DNA of 64,000 nucleotides from Varroa destructor (GCF_002443255.2 NW_019211460.1:30166481-30230480); one strand, 5' to 3'. Numbered from the stretch's first letter, positions 29,501 through 44,900 are shown. Translations and numbers: made by a program. Notes: generated by a model not told the origin, from the sequence alone.

Positions 29501-29930
29501 TTCGTCCAATAAATTTTTTTTCGAGGTTTGGTGTTGTCCGGCTTTCCTTAGTGCATAATTGTTTATTGACATTTATTATGATCCTTGCGTTTTCTGAGAT
29601 GGACGGAGGTATGTAGACTAACCGTTGGCCGCGTCTCCCACGCTATGGTCTCCGCGGGAGTGCACTACGTTGGCCTGCAGAGGGAACGGAGCCGTGCTTC
29701 CCATCTGTTTTGAATAAATGGGCCCACCACTAGGAAACCCAAAAGAACCTTCCTGCTGGGTTTGTGCCGCGACATTCTGGGCGCCCGCGGTCAATCCTTG
29801 GCCTTGCTGCAGTTGCTGCGTATGCGGAACTGTTCCGAAACCCTGACCCATTCCACTTTGGTCCATCATACCGGAAACTTGCCCAGCATACGCCATCTAT
29901 TAAACAGAGCAAATAGTATTATTATGCTGA

Positions 29931-29981
<51 letters not shown>

Positions 29982-32900
29982 ATATAAGTATTTAAAGTGG
30001 CTGCTCACGTTTTCGAAGTGAGGTTGTTGTTGGTTATTGGTGAGATTGTTACCAATTGATGGTACTTGTTGATCAAACTGACGACCGCTAATTGTGTTAC
30101 TGTTCCATGGTTGCTGACCTGGGGGAATCTACAGCGACCGTAACGATTTCAGAGGTTAGTGCGATTTAACCTCGAGCTCTTCTGCTCAAGCAAGAAAACA
30201 TTTACTCGACGCAGAATAATCAACTATGTATTTCAGTGGAAAAAATATACTTCAAAGATGTAATCTGTCTTTTTTTTCTAACCTAAATGTACTTGATCAT
30301 TAGCTCTAAAAAACTCCCACCTGTTGCGTTATATTATTTTGTCTCTGCTGCTGAAGTTGTAACGTATGTTGCTGTTGCATTTGTAAACCCTGCGGATCCA
30401 TAGGTAACCCGCCCTCCTCTAGGGCGAAGCCTTTCTGTCGCTCCAAGCTCGGTCTGCCAATACAGAATAGGCTAGATAAAAAATGCTCTGTCAAATCATG
30501 TGACCTTGGGGCAAGGTTATTGCTTACTGTTGGAAGAATACTGACCAAATTACTTGCTGAAACAGATTATGCCATCAGCAATCATGTGCGTGCTTCGTGC
30601 GGACCAATCATCAGCGCTAACTACGAAGTAAGCATCCATACTAAGATATATGCTAATTACAATATATATCTATCGTAAACATCGCTCGCCTTTGCGGTCC
30701 AGATCATTAGCCAAAGCAGCACCGAAGAAACTGAGCAAACGTTTGGGGAAAAACAAAAACGAACCCGATTTACACTAGTACATTCTGTACACAATCAATC
30801 CAGCTAAACTATCTATTGTTTAGTTATTTGAGTGGAATGATGATTTGTTTAAAGAAAAAAAAATGAATCATTTATTCGAACCAAGCAGCCTATTTTATCA
30901 AGAGCAATTTTTGACCGGAATTCTTGCCGAATATTACAGTTAGGTGTACGTTTTTATATATATATATACATGTATATATGAGGGAAAAGTTCCTTGTAAT
31001 GTACCTTTTCAAGAGATCTTTGACTCACTCTGCGTATATAGCTTATTATTTATTCGGCGCTTTATAACTATTATCAATATACTGAGCCACGACAATTACC
31101 TTCGCGAGGAGGGTGAGCTCCACCGCGGGAAGTCGGTCGGAGGCTGCGCTCGTGCGCTACCTGGGTACTCGCTACCGCAGCTGTATTGGCTGCAACAGGA
31201 AGCAAGCAAATACATGCCAGGTGGCAAGGATTCGCAGGCGATCATTCATTAAAAAGCGAGTTTCCACTTGTTTAACTTCTTTATGTACTAACATAGTACT
31301 ATGATGATGATGATGATACGAAAAAAGGTTTTTTTTTGTGTTTTTGTAAAACTCGGCCAAGTGCGTAACTATCTACGGCCAGTACATAATAACAACACCA
31401 GCATTTCGAACGTATCTGAGAACCTATTAGTATTGACAAGTTCACTTTGTCCCTAAATGAATCGAAACATTCGCCCAGGAGCAGTAATATCGTTCTATAT
31501 TTGTTTAGGGATAGTTACGAAAGGATTTCGCGTCTACCAAAGCTATAGAGAGACGTAGTCCGCAACATTTATTAGATAATTAAGACATTATATCGTAACA
31601 TACAAACTGCCTTTCCATGCGCTTATCGGACGCATGTGTGTGTTCTGTTACTCTCGTGAAACGGATAGGTCCATCGTCTGGTCAGTCAAATTCGCTTGAA
31701 AACGTGCAAATTTGTACTCCAACGCTAAGCTGTTTAGTATCTCTTTTAGTTGTGTATGTTTTTTATATATTCTTACTAGTAACAGATCTTGGTCATAGTT
31801 GTGCCCCTAAAGGCATATTGTCACAGCGCACCATATCGGGCTATATCGTTACCACCTTCAAATCTATAATATGTTCGGAACAACAATGAGGCATATGACT
31901 TCGTTGGTGGATTGTGTGTTCTCCCCCTTTTTCTCGCAAATGTCTTTGCTTCTCTCTCTCTCACCGTGGAAAATAAAGTGAATACGTGCGTCGGTGTCGA
32001 TACGGCGTCAAACGCGGGACTGTGAACGGCGAAAGGAGCGTCGCCAAGTCACTTGAGCACGTACGTGCTCTGGCGCTTTGCCGCTCGGCTACGGCCAACC
32101 CTCTAAAACGCAATCTGGAACTTCAGGCGGTAATAGGAATTCACCGTATCATCACCGTGACCATCAGCACCGCCGTTAAAGTCATCGATATTTACGGCTC
32201 GCACAAAGAGAGACGCAAGTGTCGTCGAAAACCACGATGAGCATAATTAGGACGGATGGGTGCGTGATAGGCAACCGACTACATGACACTGACGATTGAC
32301 AGTGGTTTGTGTACTACGAGCGCGTACTCCGATAACAAATGATAAGCTTGTTGAGAAAAAATGGACGCAGGCTGTAGACGTGCTGGCTCTGCAGATACAA
32401 GAGTATAAATGCACGTGAGAGCCTCGAACCAGATTGCATCTGTCGAGATTCTGATCGATGCCGTCTGCTACATCGATGCTGCGGTAGATTCGGACGCATC
32501 TAAATTAGTTCCAATATTGATTCTCCGCAAATGATCTTATACGACGATTACAAATTGTACGATATGTTTACGCACACTCATGCTATTTAAGGGTGAGTAC
32601 AAATCAATTCAATCCGTACCCGCATGCGCCTGATTTGTACATATAGATAGGCCATGTTATGCACTATACTAGTCAATGGCTACCGAATAACCGTAAGCAT
32701 TCGAAAGGACATTTTTGGGTAACTATATATGGGTGATTAAATTGAATCAGGTTCTTCTCCGTCGAAAATAAAGACTTAGTGTTGTTTCAGTAAAGCTATT
32801 GCACTACTATATTATGTATGCTACGGAGCACTAGCAATAGAAGATGATGACCTGAGGTACAACAGAGGTGTTCCGATGCTAATCTATGATTAACTACTTC

Positions 32901-35900
32901 CTTTAATTACCAGATTTTGTGCAATCTTTGTAGATAAATAACACGTGGAAACAATATAGCTAAGGAGAAGCTCTACATACACACTCGCGGAGCGTGACTG
33001 GCTAAGCCAGTGCTAAAGCTTACACATTTTTTCCCCATTGGTATGTTGATCTCAATAGAGGAAATGCCCTGTTAACAAAAGTTCCTAGTCTTACATATAA
33101 TACTGTTTAGGTACTGTATATTTGTATGTGTATGTGTTTATATTTACCAAACCGTACATATACGCCATAGAGTGGTTGGATTTGCGAGCGAGTATAGTAT
33201 AGAAGGTTAAAAAGCGTGAAGCTCTAAGAATGTCAACCTGTACATTGTTAGATCGTTCGATCGTTGCCAAAGAACCGTTCATTATTGAGGTAGACGCGCA
33301 GTCTTAACGGAAAATATTAGCAAAATGGAGCAAGTATCATGCAATTTTTTACTAGTTTATGCCTATAGCACCGTGCGGTTTATAGTTTCATACTGTAATA
33401 ATTTACGAAAATAAAAAGCGTTTCAATAAAATACGCAGCAACAACGACGACGGCAACGTTCTAAAATGTTTATTACCAATCATTACAGGTACCTTACCCG
33501 AAAAACCGGAAAAGTGTAAATAACCTGGACTAACTATAGGCTGCGATGTGTGCATGGACCTCCTGCATGAATTCGAACGTACCGATAAGGTTCGTTCGGA
33601 TACGTATCCGAACTACATTGTAAAGCTATATTAGCTAAACGACGATGTCGTTATAAACGAAATAAGTAGCTAGCCGTAAATCGAAAATCTTTTTATCTAT
33701 AGATTTTTTTGGAAGCGAACTAGAAGAAGCAAGGCAGTCCTACAGAAGCCAAACGCCGCCTACGCTCTCAGTATCAAACTATGTCTTCTGTTTACATTCA
33801 GCGAGATCCTTCCAAAAAGTATACACAGTTTGTTTGATATCAGGCAAAAAGCAAAAATGGCGCACTTTTGACTACAATCGTTCGATATCAGAGGAAGGTC
33901 TATACAGTAGAACTAGCTTGCCAGGCGTCATTGGTCAGCCAAGTTAACTTCAGTCTGTCGAAGAAGCGCTAAGCTGTAGCAAACAAGTTTCATTCAAGTT
34001 AGCATCCATTTAACTTACACGATTTGGTTGGCGTTGATCGTATGTCCACTCTTTAGAACATTTACGTTTGCCATCAAGCTGCGTTTTGTGAGAACGGAAC
34101 GTCGATATTTGGGTCGACGATCATTGCATTTGGTTCATAAGTCAAGAATTAGAGAAGGTTTTTAATTGTGACATAAGATAATTTCGAATATCATCAACCC
34201 CAGAACATTTATAGTGTGTGTGTGTATGGGGCGATAACTATCCGATAGTATTATAATTTTTGTGTTAATTAATAGTTAGCCATAACGCTATATCGATCAT
34301 GCTCAATGCTTTGTGGGACGAACCTCGTGATAGAATGGTCCTGCTCATGGCCGCATGTCATGGCTGGTTAAGGTACAGACAAGACGGTCAAATAGCTCAG
34401 CTTGTGCTCCTTGTTTAAAGACGCTTGTGGAACTAGGGGACTATACGTTGACTCTATTTGTTTTAATACATTGCTATAAACCGATAATAAATATGTACTG
34501 CAATGATGACAATCCTCTAAATTGGGTGAGCGTATTTCGAACAAGGTAGCTTGAATAATTTAGAAAAAAATGTTTAGTTGTAGATATCGAAAACTAGACG
34601 ATGATCAGTCTTTTATTTAATGTCAGATATCTACGACGGTCATTCTATATCATATACATATATCTATGCAATAGCAAGAAATTTCCGTGCGGACTATTAG
34701 TAGTTTATTGCATTGCTTAAGCATTGACTCACATAACAGAGCTTTTTTGACTGGTCTTTAATCACTGTCTTACCAAAAAGTCTAGCGAAACTACGATTTT
34801 TAAATCAAAATATGCCCCTATGATCTAGCTGTGCTTGAAGGGCAAGCCAGTTGCATGTATCACGTCGACAAAGCAAAACGACCTGATATACTGCGCTGAA
34901 TTTCTCTAGGTTTGAAAAATTTTAAGGTCGTATCCGAGAATGCCTAATCCTAAACTCGTCATCGTGGCCTTTACTGTTTCGGAGGCCCCATTTTTGTGCC
35001 AACATGCTCTGTGATGCATGAAACTGCCATTGAAAAACAGAGTTATGAAACCATTTAAAGGTGGAACAAAAATCTCCTTTACGGTGCTCATTCACCGACT
35101 GTCTATGGCTCACCTGGACCTGTAACCTGTTGGAGGCTGGCAGGTGGCGCTTGATAGCGCCATACTTTGCTGTAATCACAAATTGAATTTTGTTAGTAAA
35201 ATGTGTGAATTGTGTTCGACATGTACGAGCGAAATATAAAGGATAATTGGTGAAAATCGTTAACGAGCAAAGTGCAGAACAGATAGGACGTGGCAGGCCG
35301 TGTGGCCGTAACTAACGCTTAATTTCGACAGCCTGCTGCTTCTCATAGGCAAAACTATTTTCAAGTACGGCCGATTCAGTTTCAGGCACAGTGAATCCGA
35401 AAATCGATCCAGCCCTTTAGAATACGAACGATAACTGAAAAAAAAAGAATTACGCCTTTTAAGCAAAATAAAGCAGTTCAACAAATAAAAGGTCTTCAAA
35501 CTTCAAACACAGGCAGGTTCGCCTACGCAACCGGAAGTGATCTTTCTTTTGCTACAAAAAATCCATCCAGGAGCAAAAGTTCAGCGCTTGGACAACGGAT
35601 CTGAACGCGTTATAGGGGATAGTAATGAATGGATCTATCAATACGGCCTACTAGAATCGACAGCTGCGTTCGCGGATAGATCTCCTAGGTCGTGTAAGTT
35701 ATATGCTTCACTGAACAACATCAACGCAGCATGACCATGTTATAATTGACATATCGTGTCAAAAGGCCTCGTGTCTTGTAGAAATGCTCACACACGCTTG
35801 TTGATGAAAACCAGCAAATAGCATAGTTTATATAACCAGGAAACGTATTGAGATTTTTGGTTGATCTATGAAGCATTTAGTTTCAAGCCGTAGAGATTGA

Positions 35901-38900
35901 CAAACGACATTTGATCTTTCACTCATTATTTTCTAAAGGAAACGTTGCATCGGACCTCTAGCATTGAGTAATTTTTAAGGAGATTTACTTTACGTATCTG
36001 CATTAACAATCCTACTGACAACCGACGCGAGTTAGCTCAAGCTCTATTGAATTTACCATGACATTTATTTACCACTACAGCGTCAATCTAAGGTAAATCG
36101 TGGCGGCTTTTTGCGGCTATAAAATGGATAAAAGGGGCAAGTCTAAAAAGCAACGAATCGGTTGAGGGTGAAATTTGCAGGACAGGAAAAGCGAGAAGGG
36201 GACGCAGCTATAAAACAGGTTCTTTTTTAACGTTGTACAAAAACGTCTGTCACAAATTTCTAAGTACGAAGTATAGGTGGCCTCAATTGATCTGTGCAAA
36301 GTTTACTAACTACCATAAACTACAAGCACCGAACAAGCGTCGAGTCTTGGCCGTTGTTAAGCTTCAGCAGCACCGTCATATCAGCCGCTGGCAATAGAAG
36401 CATCGTGCAAGCTTATCGGGCCTTACGTGTGGCCACTGCTAGCCAACTGCTAAAAAAACCATTCAGATTTACTTTATGTTAAAGCCTATTTGAAAAACAG
36501 AACGTTGAAATCATTTACAGTCCAGTCGTGTTTTTTTCTTTTCGCTATATCTACTATGTAAATTCAATGAAGTTCACTATCGCCAGATAGCTCAATACAA
36601 ACCTCTTCCATTTTCTGTACAGCAGCGTTCGTTGCAATACGACAAGGGGCAGAAACAAACGAGCTCGAATCAATCAGTTATAATGGTAAAAGATTCAAAT
36701 ATAAAAACCATGTCGGCTTAGTAAAGATCGGCCGCTGTCACGCAGCTTGCAGTACGTTTCTTCCTCAGTTGGCGTGACTGTTTTCTAACAGCATTAAGTT
36801 CTATAGTGTTTGTAATACCCTGCATAAATGTGTATATATTTAACCGTAAACGGATAACGTGCGTGCCAACGTTGGCAACTGACCGGCCGAATCCAACATA
36901 CGTAGGATTCAGATTGAGACTAAGCATTACGGTTTTTCGTACCGAGGGTCGCAATTTGGTTTTTAGCAGATAAATATGCTATGAAAAAATATAGAGGTTC
37001 AAGCCTATACGTTTTGTTTTTACACACTCATGCGTGTGCAAGTTGAACTAGAAACTGTCCTTATTTCATACGAATCTTGTGCCGCGCAAGAATTTTGCCG
37101 TAATAAGTCCGGCGGGCCTGTATCCTCGTAGCGCCGATTCCCGTAGAGCGCGGCCAACCTTTACTGACTCTGTGCATAAACTTATTTAACAATGACAACG
37201 ATTAAGTCTAATCATTGCGTCAGAATGGCACAGCTTTTCGTTTTATTGGTACTACTGAAACGCATGTACCACGTAAGAACTGCAAACAACCTTATATCAG
37301 TGATTTACCTAGATAAAAATACGTATTTGAGGCTAAAATATTGTTGAATCTGCTGCGAGGTCACTTGGCCAACCAAACCTCTAGTTGAAAAAGTTATGCA
37401 TTGCTGGTTCGAGTCCCGCCAGTACCAAACGCTATACGACAGATATAATAAAACAACGAAGGATACACCGCGCAAACTTCCAAAAACTATCGAGATTTAT
37501 AGTGAAAAATATTTTTATTACTGTTATTACATAGGCAAACGAAATAAACACCTCTGGCATCGGATAGAATGTCTGCTGGTTCTGTCAGAACTAGTGGTAA
37601 GTTACCAACCTGCTGAAGCTGCTGTTGATTTTGCTGCAAAAGCGCCTGCTGTCTCTGCAGATGCTGTTGCCGTATCTGCTCTTCCTGTTGCTGAAGATGC
37701 AGCTCCTGAAGAGGAGGTAAACGAAGGCCATGTCAGTTATAAGGAGTCACAGCCGAGAACATTTTCCGCAAGCGAGTTTGATACTGGTTGTGACGAAGAG
37801 ACATGATTCATTCATACATGCAGTTTCATATCTATTGCTCTTTATAGTTGAGCTCCCAAAGATGTTACTGTGCACGCATCTCACTATGGGATCTCTGTTC
37901 ACTTCAACCCCAATCGTTTCATTATCGTTCTTCTGAAATGAAAGGGGACTAGCCAGGCATAGCCTTCTAACTCGAACAACAAGCACTCAAGTGTCAATCG
38001 ACTGCTGGCATCTTTGAATTTCTTGTCAGAAGCAAGAACAAACCATTTGTTGTTTCGTTAGAGCAACGCTATAGGAGAATTTGTTAGTGAGATCTAAGAA
38101 ATTGTCGTAGCTAAAAATCTATTTCTATAAACGATCATTCAGCATTTGAAGACGTTATATATCAATGGCTTGCGAAGTCTCCGCTCGCATGCAAGGTCCA
38201 GCTATGATTTCTCTAAGCACAGACATCTGGGGCTTAGCCTAGTTGGTACTGATACGATGTAGTTATGATTTGACGGTAGAAAGAGCTTAGTGGGTTTATT
38301 GTTAGCTTAGATCAATTAATGAAGAATTCATGTTCTTCTTCTAAGGAAGAGTGTTCCTGCTAAAACCACAAGAAGTCTGTACAAGTCCACCAGCCCTGGC
38401 ACCCACTCGTTTGCTGTCGCAAAATCCTGCAAAGGGAAATCAGCATTGCGACGTTTCAAGTTTTCAATGCTGTATATGATAAAACGCGACGCCCTGCTTC
38501 GCTAAGCTCGAAAAGGCACGAAATAACCATAAGTTATAAGTAAGAAATTATATAATTTTGTAATTACACAATATTTTAATCAATTTATTAACCTCAACAT
38601 TAGCACGGTAACGTTTTTTGTTTCTATTACGCGCGCATTACTTACTATCAAGCACAAAAGAACGCTCGTTTTGGATCTCTGCTGCGTTAACTGAAGAACT
38701 GAACTGAATGATCATACATGAACGCAAAGTATGACATCTTTATCAACGAGGCTGATTATTGGCCGGGAGGTCCAACTTCGGAACTACAGGCCAAGCAATC
38801 CGTAGCAAAAAACAGGCACGAATCCTTCCCAAGCATTCTCTTTCAATCAGTCGACTCGTTATTCTTCTCTTCCGGGCTGTATTCGATTCCTAGCATCACC

Positions 38901-41900
38901 AAACTTTTCTGATAGATCACGACCTTTATTAGGGTGCGCTAAAAGCGATGGGACGATAAGCCGATACATACAAGGGAGAACGAACCGTACATGACAAGGC
39001 AAGCCGAAACCTGTCGCTTATCGCAGGCTTCGCTAAAGTTCGTATCTGTTCTCTAAATTATTAAAATCCAAATAAATGGCGGCGCGTCTGCTGCGTCAGA
39101 TGGATTTTGCCGAAAAGAAAAACACCAGGTATTCTTTTCCTCATTCGAAGCATTTTGGTAACAGAAATACAGCGGTGAGTTCAGGAGGCGCTCACTGTTG
39201 CTTAAGCACGTTCGTGCATTTATGCATGGGCGTGTGCGTGTGATTCAGAACTTTCGGAAAATTTGGCTGTTCAGCTTACTTTGAGTACCTGTTGTTGCCT
39301 ACGAATCTCTTCTTGTTGCCTCGCAAGCTCAGCCTGCCGTTGAATGTCATGTTGTCGTGCTACCTCCTAAATGAGCGGCGGGTCACCGAGCGTTCGGATT
39401 CAGTACGAGCAGACATTTAGGTAGAGATCAAACAATATGCCTACTTTCTGTAACAGAGAGGTGGGCTCTCCCGCTCATAGCTTCGTTATACAAACGTATT
39501 TAAATATGTATACATTATTTTGGTAAAATTGTTTGACTTGTGTGAAGGCTCAGATCGACAATTCATTAAAGCTGGCTAACCTGCTGTCTTTGAAATTCCA
39601 TTTGCTGTTGTTTGAGAAGCTCTTGTTGACAACGAAGCTCCTGAGTCGGCCGCGGTTAAAAAATTGAGACCAGTTAAAGTTTGCAATATTATTAATAACA
39701 ATGAGAAAGATGCCTAAAAACGATATACAATGGCGCAGAGTATGACCCATCCCGACTGCTCTCTGAGCGCAACGTACTGTTCTATTAAATGCTACGTAAC
39801 TCTCCAAATCTGATAGAAATTCATCGTTCGTGCGACTGAATGTGTGAAGATTACCTGTTGCTTTTGGATGTCAAGCTGTCTCTGCATTTCTTGTTGGACG
39901 GCCTGTTGTTGAATTTGTTGCAGTTGTTGTTGTTGCTGACGCTGAATTTCCTGTTGTTGAAATATCGTTGCCTCTAAGCCGGCTGAAAAAAAGCATCCTT
40001 CGTGATTAAACGGGATATGATGTAGGAATAAAAATTCACTGATTAAGAAAATTATTAATTTAATATACGAACGAAATATGCAAGCTGTTCAGACTTCTAA
40101 AACGAATATACACACACAAGTTTTCTAAACTTTTGTTGCTTCGTGTTCCCGCTCTTATTGTACCTCAGTTATTCGACCACTCTCTCTCGATGACCCTTCT
40201 GAATCTCTCGCTCTCTATGTATAACTGATTTGGAGCTGACCTATATATGTGAAAATCGTTTGCTTTTGTTCCAAATTTCTAACCCCACACCGTTTATAAA
40301 CATCGACTTCGCCACGAACATTCTTTACACTGATATATCATCTGTGGGATTTGAAATTAAGCGTGTTAATTAAGATGTTTTAAGATGTTAATTAAGATGT
40401 TTCCAATGACAAATTGTATTATGCAGGAAACAAGGATGAAGAAACAACTGGCCACTATTTTCGACGCTTTTTTTTTCTTATAAATAAAATTAGCCTTCTA
40501 CCTTTGGATAAGTAAAATAAAATGTGCTTAATAGCAAAGCAGGCACAAGACAAAGTTAGCGGCTAACGTTCGAGTATGTCTTCCTATACTACTAAAGTTC
40601 TGTTCTGTTCATAAAATTCAAACTGACCCCATCGGAGAATTGGATTCAACCGATTTTTCGGCGCATTCTAAAAGTAGGACCGAGTGGATGAGTCGTTTTT
40701 CTCGACAAAAGTTTGTCCTTCTCACCATATAGAACGTAATGTTAAATTAAGCTGATTGGTGATTTTTTTTTCGATTTGCTTAATAAACGTTAGGTTTACA
40801 TTAAAAAAATATGTTTGGGTTCTCAAACCCTACAAAATGGGCGCAAAATTAGACTGAGGAGACAATCCTAGATGTCCATCATCTTTTAATTTCGGGATAA
40901 AGCCCTAGGGTGAAGGGGTAAAGTAACGTTTCCCAAATGGTGAACTGTATGATGAAATATAAACCAATCGCAGTGTCTTATTTCCATAAGGAAGCGTCAT
41001 GCTTATTTGCTTAATTTGCGAAATCATTGATGAAATATACGGAAGTTGCAAGGGCTGAAGCAGGGCATATATTTTAAAGGCATTTTCATCCTGAAATATT
41101 TTTTCTGACCAACATCTTTCTGTTAGCGGTAGACGAATGTTTATTGAATGGTGGTGATCTAAGTAAGGTCCTGGGTACCAGCAGAAGCCTCTCTGCAAAT
41201 TCAATCAAAATGCTATATATTTTTCTAGGCCTAAATGTTCAACAACTGGCGTTTGAAGGCAGAAACTGTACCGTTGTGCTCGGTATAGGGGGAGGTTTTT
41301 TACAGATTTTTTTTAATCGATAAATCTCGACGAGCTGAATGAAATACATTATGACTCTTATAGCTAAAATAGGTATTTCGACATCAAATAAGATGCCCTG
41401 TTTTCCCTATATGACAATGTGGTGAACATACACCCGAAAAAAAATTATGACAGTTTTTTTTAAGTCAAAGTAAGTTTCCATTGGAAATTTGAAGCGGCTG
41501 ATATAGCACACATTTCAATAGAACTAAATTTTTTATAAAGTATTGTCTGACAAGTTTTCTAAAAGAAAAACTCAAATATCGAAGATATTTTTTTCCACGT
41601 AAGGTAAGGTACCACTTACTTGGCACTGATTTTCCACAGTAAAATTCAAGATACCCTTATCTAGCTAGCATGAATATTTCGGCTTGGAAAAAGTAGTTTT
41701 TTTTTCACGTATGTGGCTATAAGATGGATATTTTGTCGCTGGAAATCAGTGCAGAGGGAGTCTTTCCACGTACCAATAGGAAATATATAGATGAGCCCAA
41801 TCGAAATGCATATACATAATTTCAGTTTTTCTGTAGAAACTATTGTATGAATAGTGAAAGCTTAACATGGTCCTTGATGTGAGGATGTTTTCGATCGTTA

Positions 41901-44900
41901 ATCGACAGATCTAGGACAGATCCGATTAGATATATAACCTCATCCGGTCGAATATGTAACCAATCATTACAATCTGGAAAGAATTATAAAAAAAAAAAAA
42001 CGTCAAGCCTAGATGGCATCGCGAGGACAAAGCCGATATCTATTTCATATACTAGGTGTAAACCTTTCTCATAAAAAAAAAAATTTTGAAAGATCTTCGA
42101 GCTTCGATGATGTCCAGGAACCAAGTAAGTAGGTTAGCCGTTTCTATGAGCCACATCGTCTATTGAAAATCGGCCGAAGGCGTACTCGATTCACATACGT
42201 CCTTCAGAGGTCAACCAGTAGCCGGCCCTATGCAAGTGCGACTCAGAGACAAAGCCAATAAATCAGCCAGCATTAAAAAAAAACCGCAACTATATTATAG
42301 AGGTGTTTGTAACCTAGGTGAACAAATGAGACGAACTCAATTAAGTAACGGAAGAAAGGGTTCATCCATATATAGATATATAATGTATACACATACAAAA
42401 AACAATTTTTATTGATGGCATAAAATTCTTGTTTACACAAACCAGCCTGTTGTTGTTGTGCAGTGAGTTGCGGCTGAGTTGGCATAAGCTGGTCCCGTTG
42501 CCGATTAAACTGGAATGAATCAGTAACATGTGCAGAAAGACGATTTATAGAAAAAAACATGACTTCATGTTGTATAATTTCCAAGGTAGCTGTCCAGCGC
42601 TGAGCGCAAAATTAATTATCTTCGTCGCTAAAAATTAAGTATCTTCGTCTTCTCTGAAAACAATATTATTATTGAACTACGTGCCGCGAAAAGGGTACGA
42701 GGTTTCACCTGTTGCTGCTCGTGTAGCTGAAGATGAGCCTGAATAACAGGCGCGCCGCCAAAAGCTGAAGGATTAACATTGGCCTGTGCGTTAGGCTGCT
42801 GTTGCAGCTGGGGCAACAAATGGCCGGGCGGATGGGATCCTGATGGTGTTGAGCCGACAGCGGGGTAACCGACGTCCGAAGTATAGTCGCTGTCCTCGGA
42901 TATGCCGGCTACAATATTCAGGATGTTAACCGCGGCAAAAAGAGAAAAACATGCGGAAACATTATAAGTACTATAATGATAGCCATGGTTGTCGACGTGA
43001 GTGTCGTCTGGAGGCATCAACCTGCACAAACCTACGAGGATGAGTTCATGTCTTCTTACAATGAATAATGCTATCGGCGACCTAAAACTACGGACAATCG
43101 CGTCTATTAATGGACATACAATTTTTGTTCAGATATAACAGCAAAGCATGTTTATTAGAAAAATGACGGGGATTAAATAGATCGACAAAATGGGTCGTCT
43201 GAGCTCATAAGCCCTGCACGCTAATTATATTGACTCAACAGAAAGTTACAGTGACATCATCGCAAATACACTATATACGGTCCATCAGAGCGATCATGCT
43301 GCAAATCGTGCGCATGTGCACGTACGCATCAAGATAATATTTCATATAAACCGACAAATTCAATACATGAAAAGTCTTCTTCTAATTCCTACGGCGGCTG
43401 TTCATCATCGTGATACTCACATTGAAGTGCGTATACACCTCGTTTGACTTGCATCTGCTGTTGTTGCCGCTGTTTCTCGTCCATAATCGTATTGAGCATT
43501 TGCAATTTGCCTGCCAATTCAGGCCCGCCATCGGCGCTGATCTCTGTAATGGTGCCAGTTTCGAAAACAGGCCAACAACCGCAAAGAAGACAATAAATAG
43601 TTTTACTATTTTTTATTGATTATTCTTTAGGAAGTGTTACTTCGGTGCCGAGTAGAGCTAACAACTAGTAGTTTATTAATAAACGAGTTAAATATCGATG
43701 ATTTGTGCAGGCAAGATAAAAACGTCGAGCTTTGCGTGTCGTCTCTTTTATGAATAGACGAATAATATCATTATATAGTATAAATTTCACGTACCGTATG
43801 GTAGTTCAAAGTGTGCTTCAAATAAAAGCTGATGTCCGGTGGGATTCTTTGTAGCAGTAGGCTGTCCGTCTCCTGCGTTTATGAATTCTGCATCCAAATT
43901 AAGCCATACCCCTTCAGATGGCTCAGCGCTATATTGGATCCCCTATAGAATGATGGCAATAAAAGAACAGATTACAATTCATAGTGGTCAGTGGGTCTGA
44001 TGGAGTTGCATATGAGAACGTTTTAGCGTTGCTTGTTTTTCCGCAAACTATAGTACAGTAGAAAAGTCGAAAATACTTTTTCAACAACGACCAACCTGTT
44101 ACTAATAAGACGATCCATATACATGTATCTTGTATATATATAAATAATTGTCTTAATTTAGCATCCATAGTTAATCCATCCTTGTTTAGTCTTACCTGAA
44201 GCGGAATTAGGGTACAGCCAATAAGTTTGTCCCATAGCATGCCCTTATTCCATAGCTCGACAGCTAGGCTCGCATCCAAACGTGATGTTTCACTAAGGGA
44301 AAAAAATTGGACAACTTAAAAAGCAAGTCATGACACAGAAACAATACGGGTTGCTACAGAACGCAGCTGGTAGAAGAAACATAAATTCAGTAACTACTAC
44401 GAAATCTTAATGGCCAGTGTTCTTAATCTGTGAGAAAGGTAGATTAAACGAATAGATAAATTTGACATGGAACTTGAAAACCGCTTGTAAAATACGGCTC
44501 TTTGCTATCGCGGTGAAATTATTGCTCTTGGACCCTTGTCGAATTTGTCGATTTATGAATACTCTGCCCCTGCCCCACCAAAGAATTACATCACCTGTCG
44601 ACGCATGACGCAGATCTAGCACAGTCGTTCGTTGATCATTTTCCAGCTATGGGTTAGTAACACTGATAGAAACTAATGAATCTAGGAAACATCTAAAGCC
44701 TCGTTATGTATACGTATGCAAGCCAATATTGCAAACCCTCCTTACACTATTGACTCTGATATAGAAAAGGGAACTTCCTCTGCCAGGGTAACGTTTAAGA
44801 ATGATGCAAAGGACAGCGACAGTTTGTTTGCTGCGATTATGTGCAAGCTTGCCTTCTATCCTTCAACAGTCGTTCAATTCTTACTGCCTGTCGACGATTT

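Noticed and set aside
31986..32300. GC-richer patch with open frames on both strands
   Set aside because: One minus frame reads plausibly (NIDDFNGGADGHGDDTVNS), but there is no acceptor or donor that fits the unc-13 phases on either side.
37390..37430. tRNA-like T-arm (GGTTCGAGTCC)
   Set aside because: The T stem has a mismatch, and no acceptor stem, anticodon arm or A box can be placed upstream.
37396..37806. Plus-strand 136-codon frame rich in Ala/Glu/Val
   Set aside because: It is the complement of the Gln-rich unc-13 exon 37705-37610; its start and end parts show no protein-like composition.
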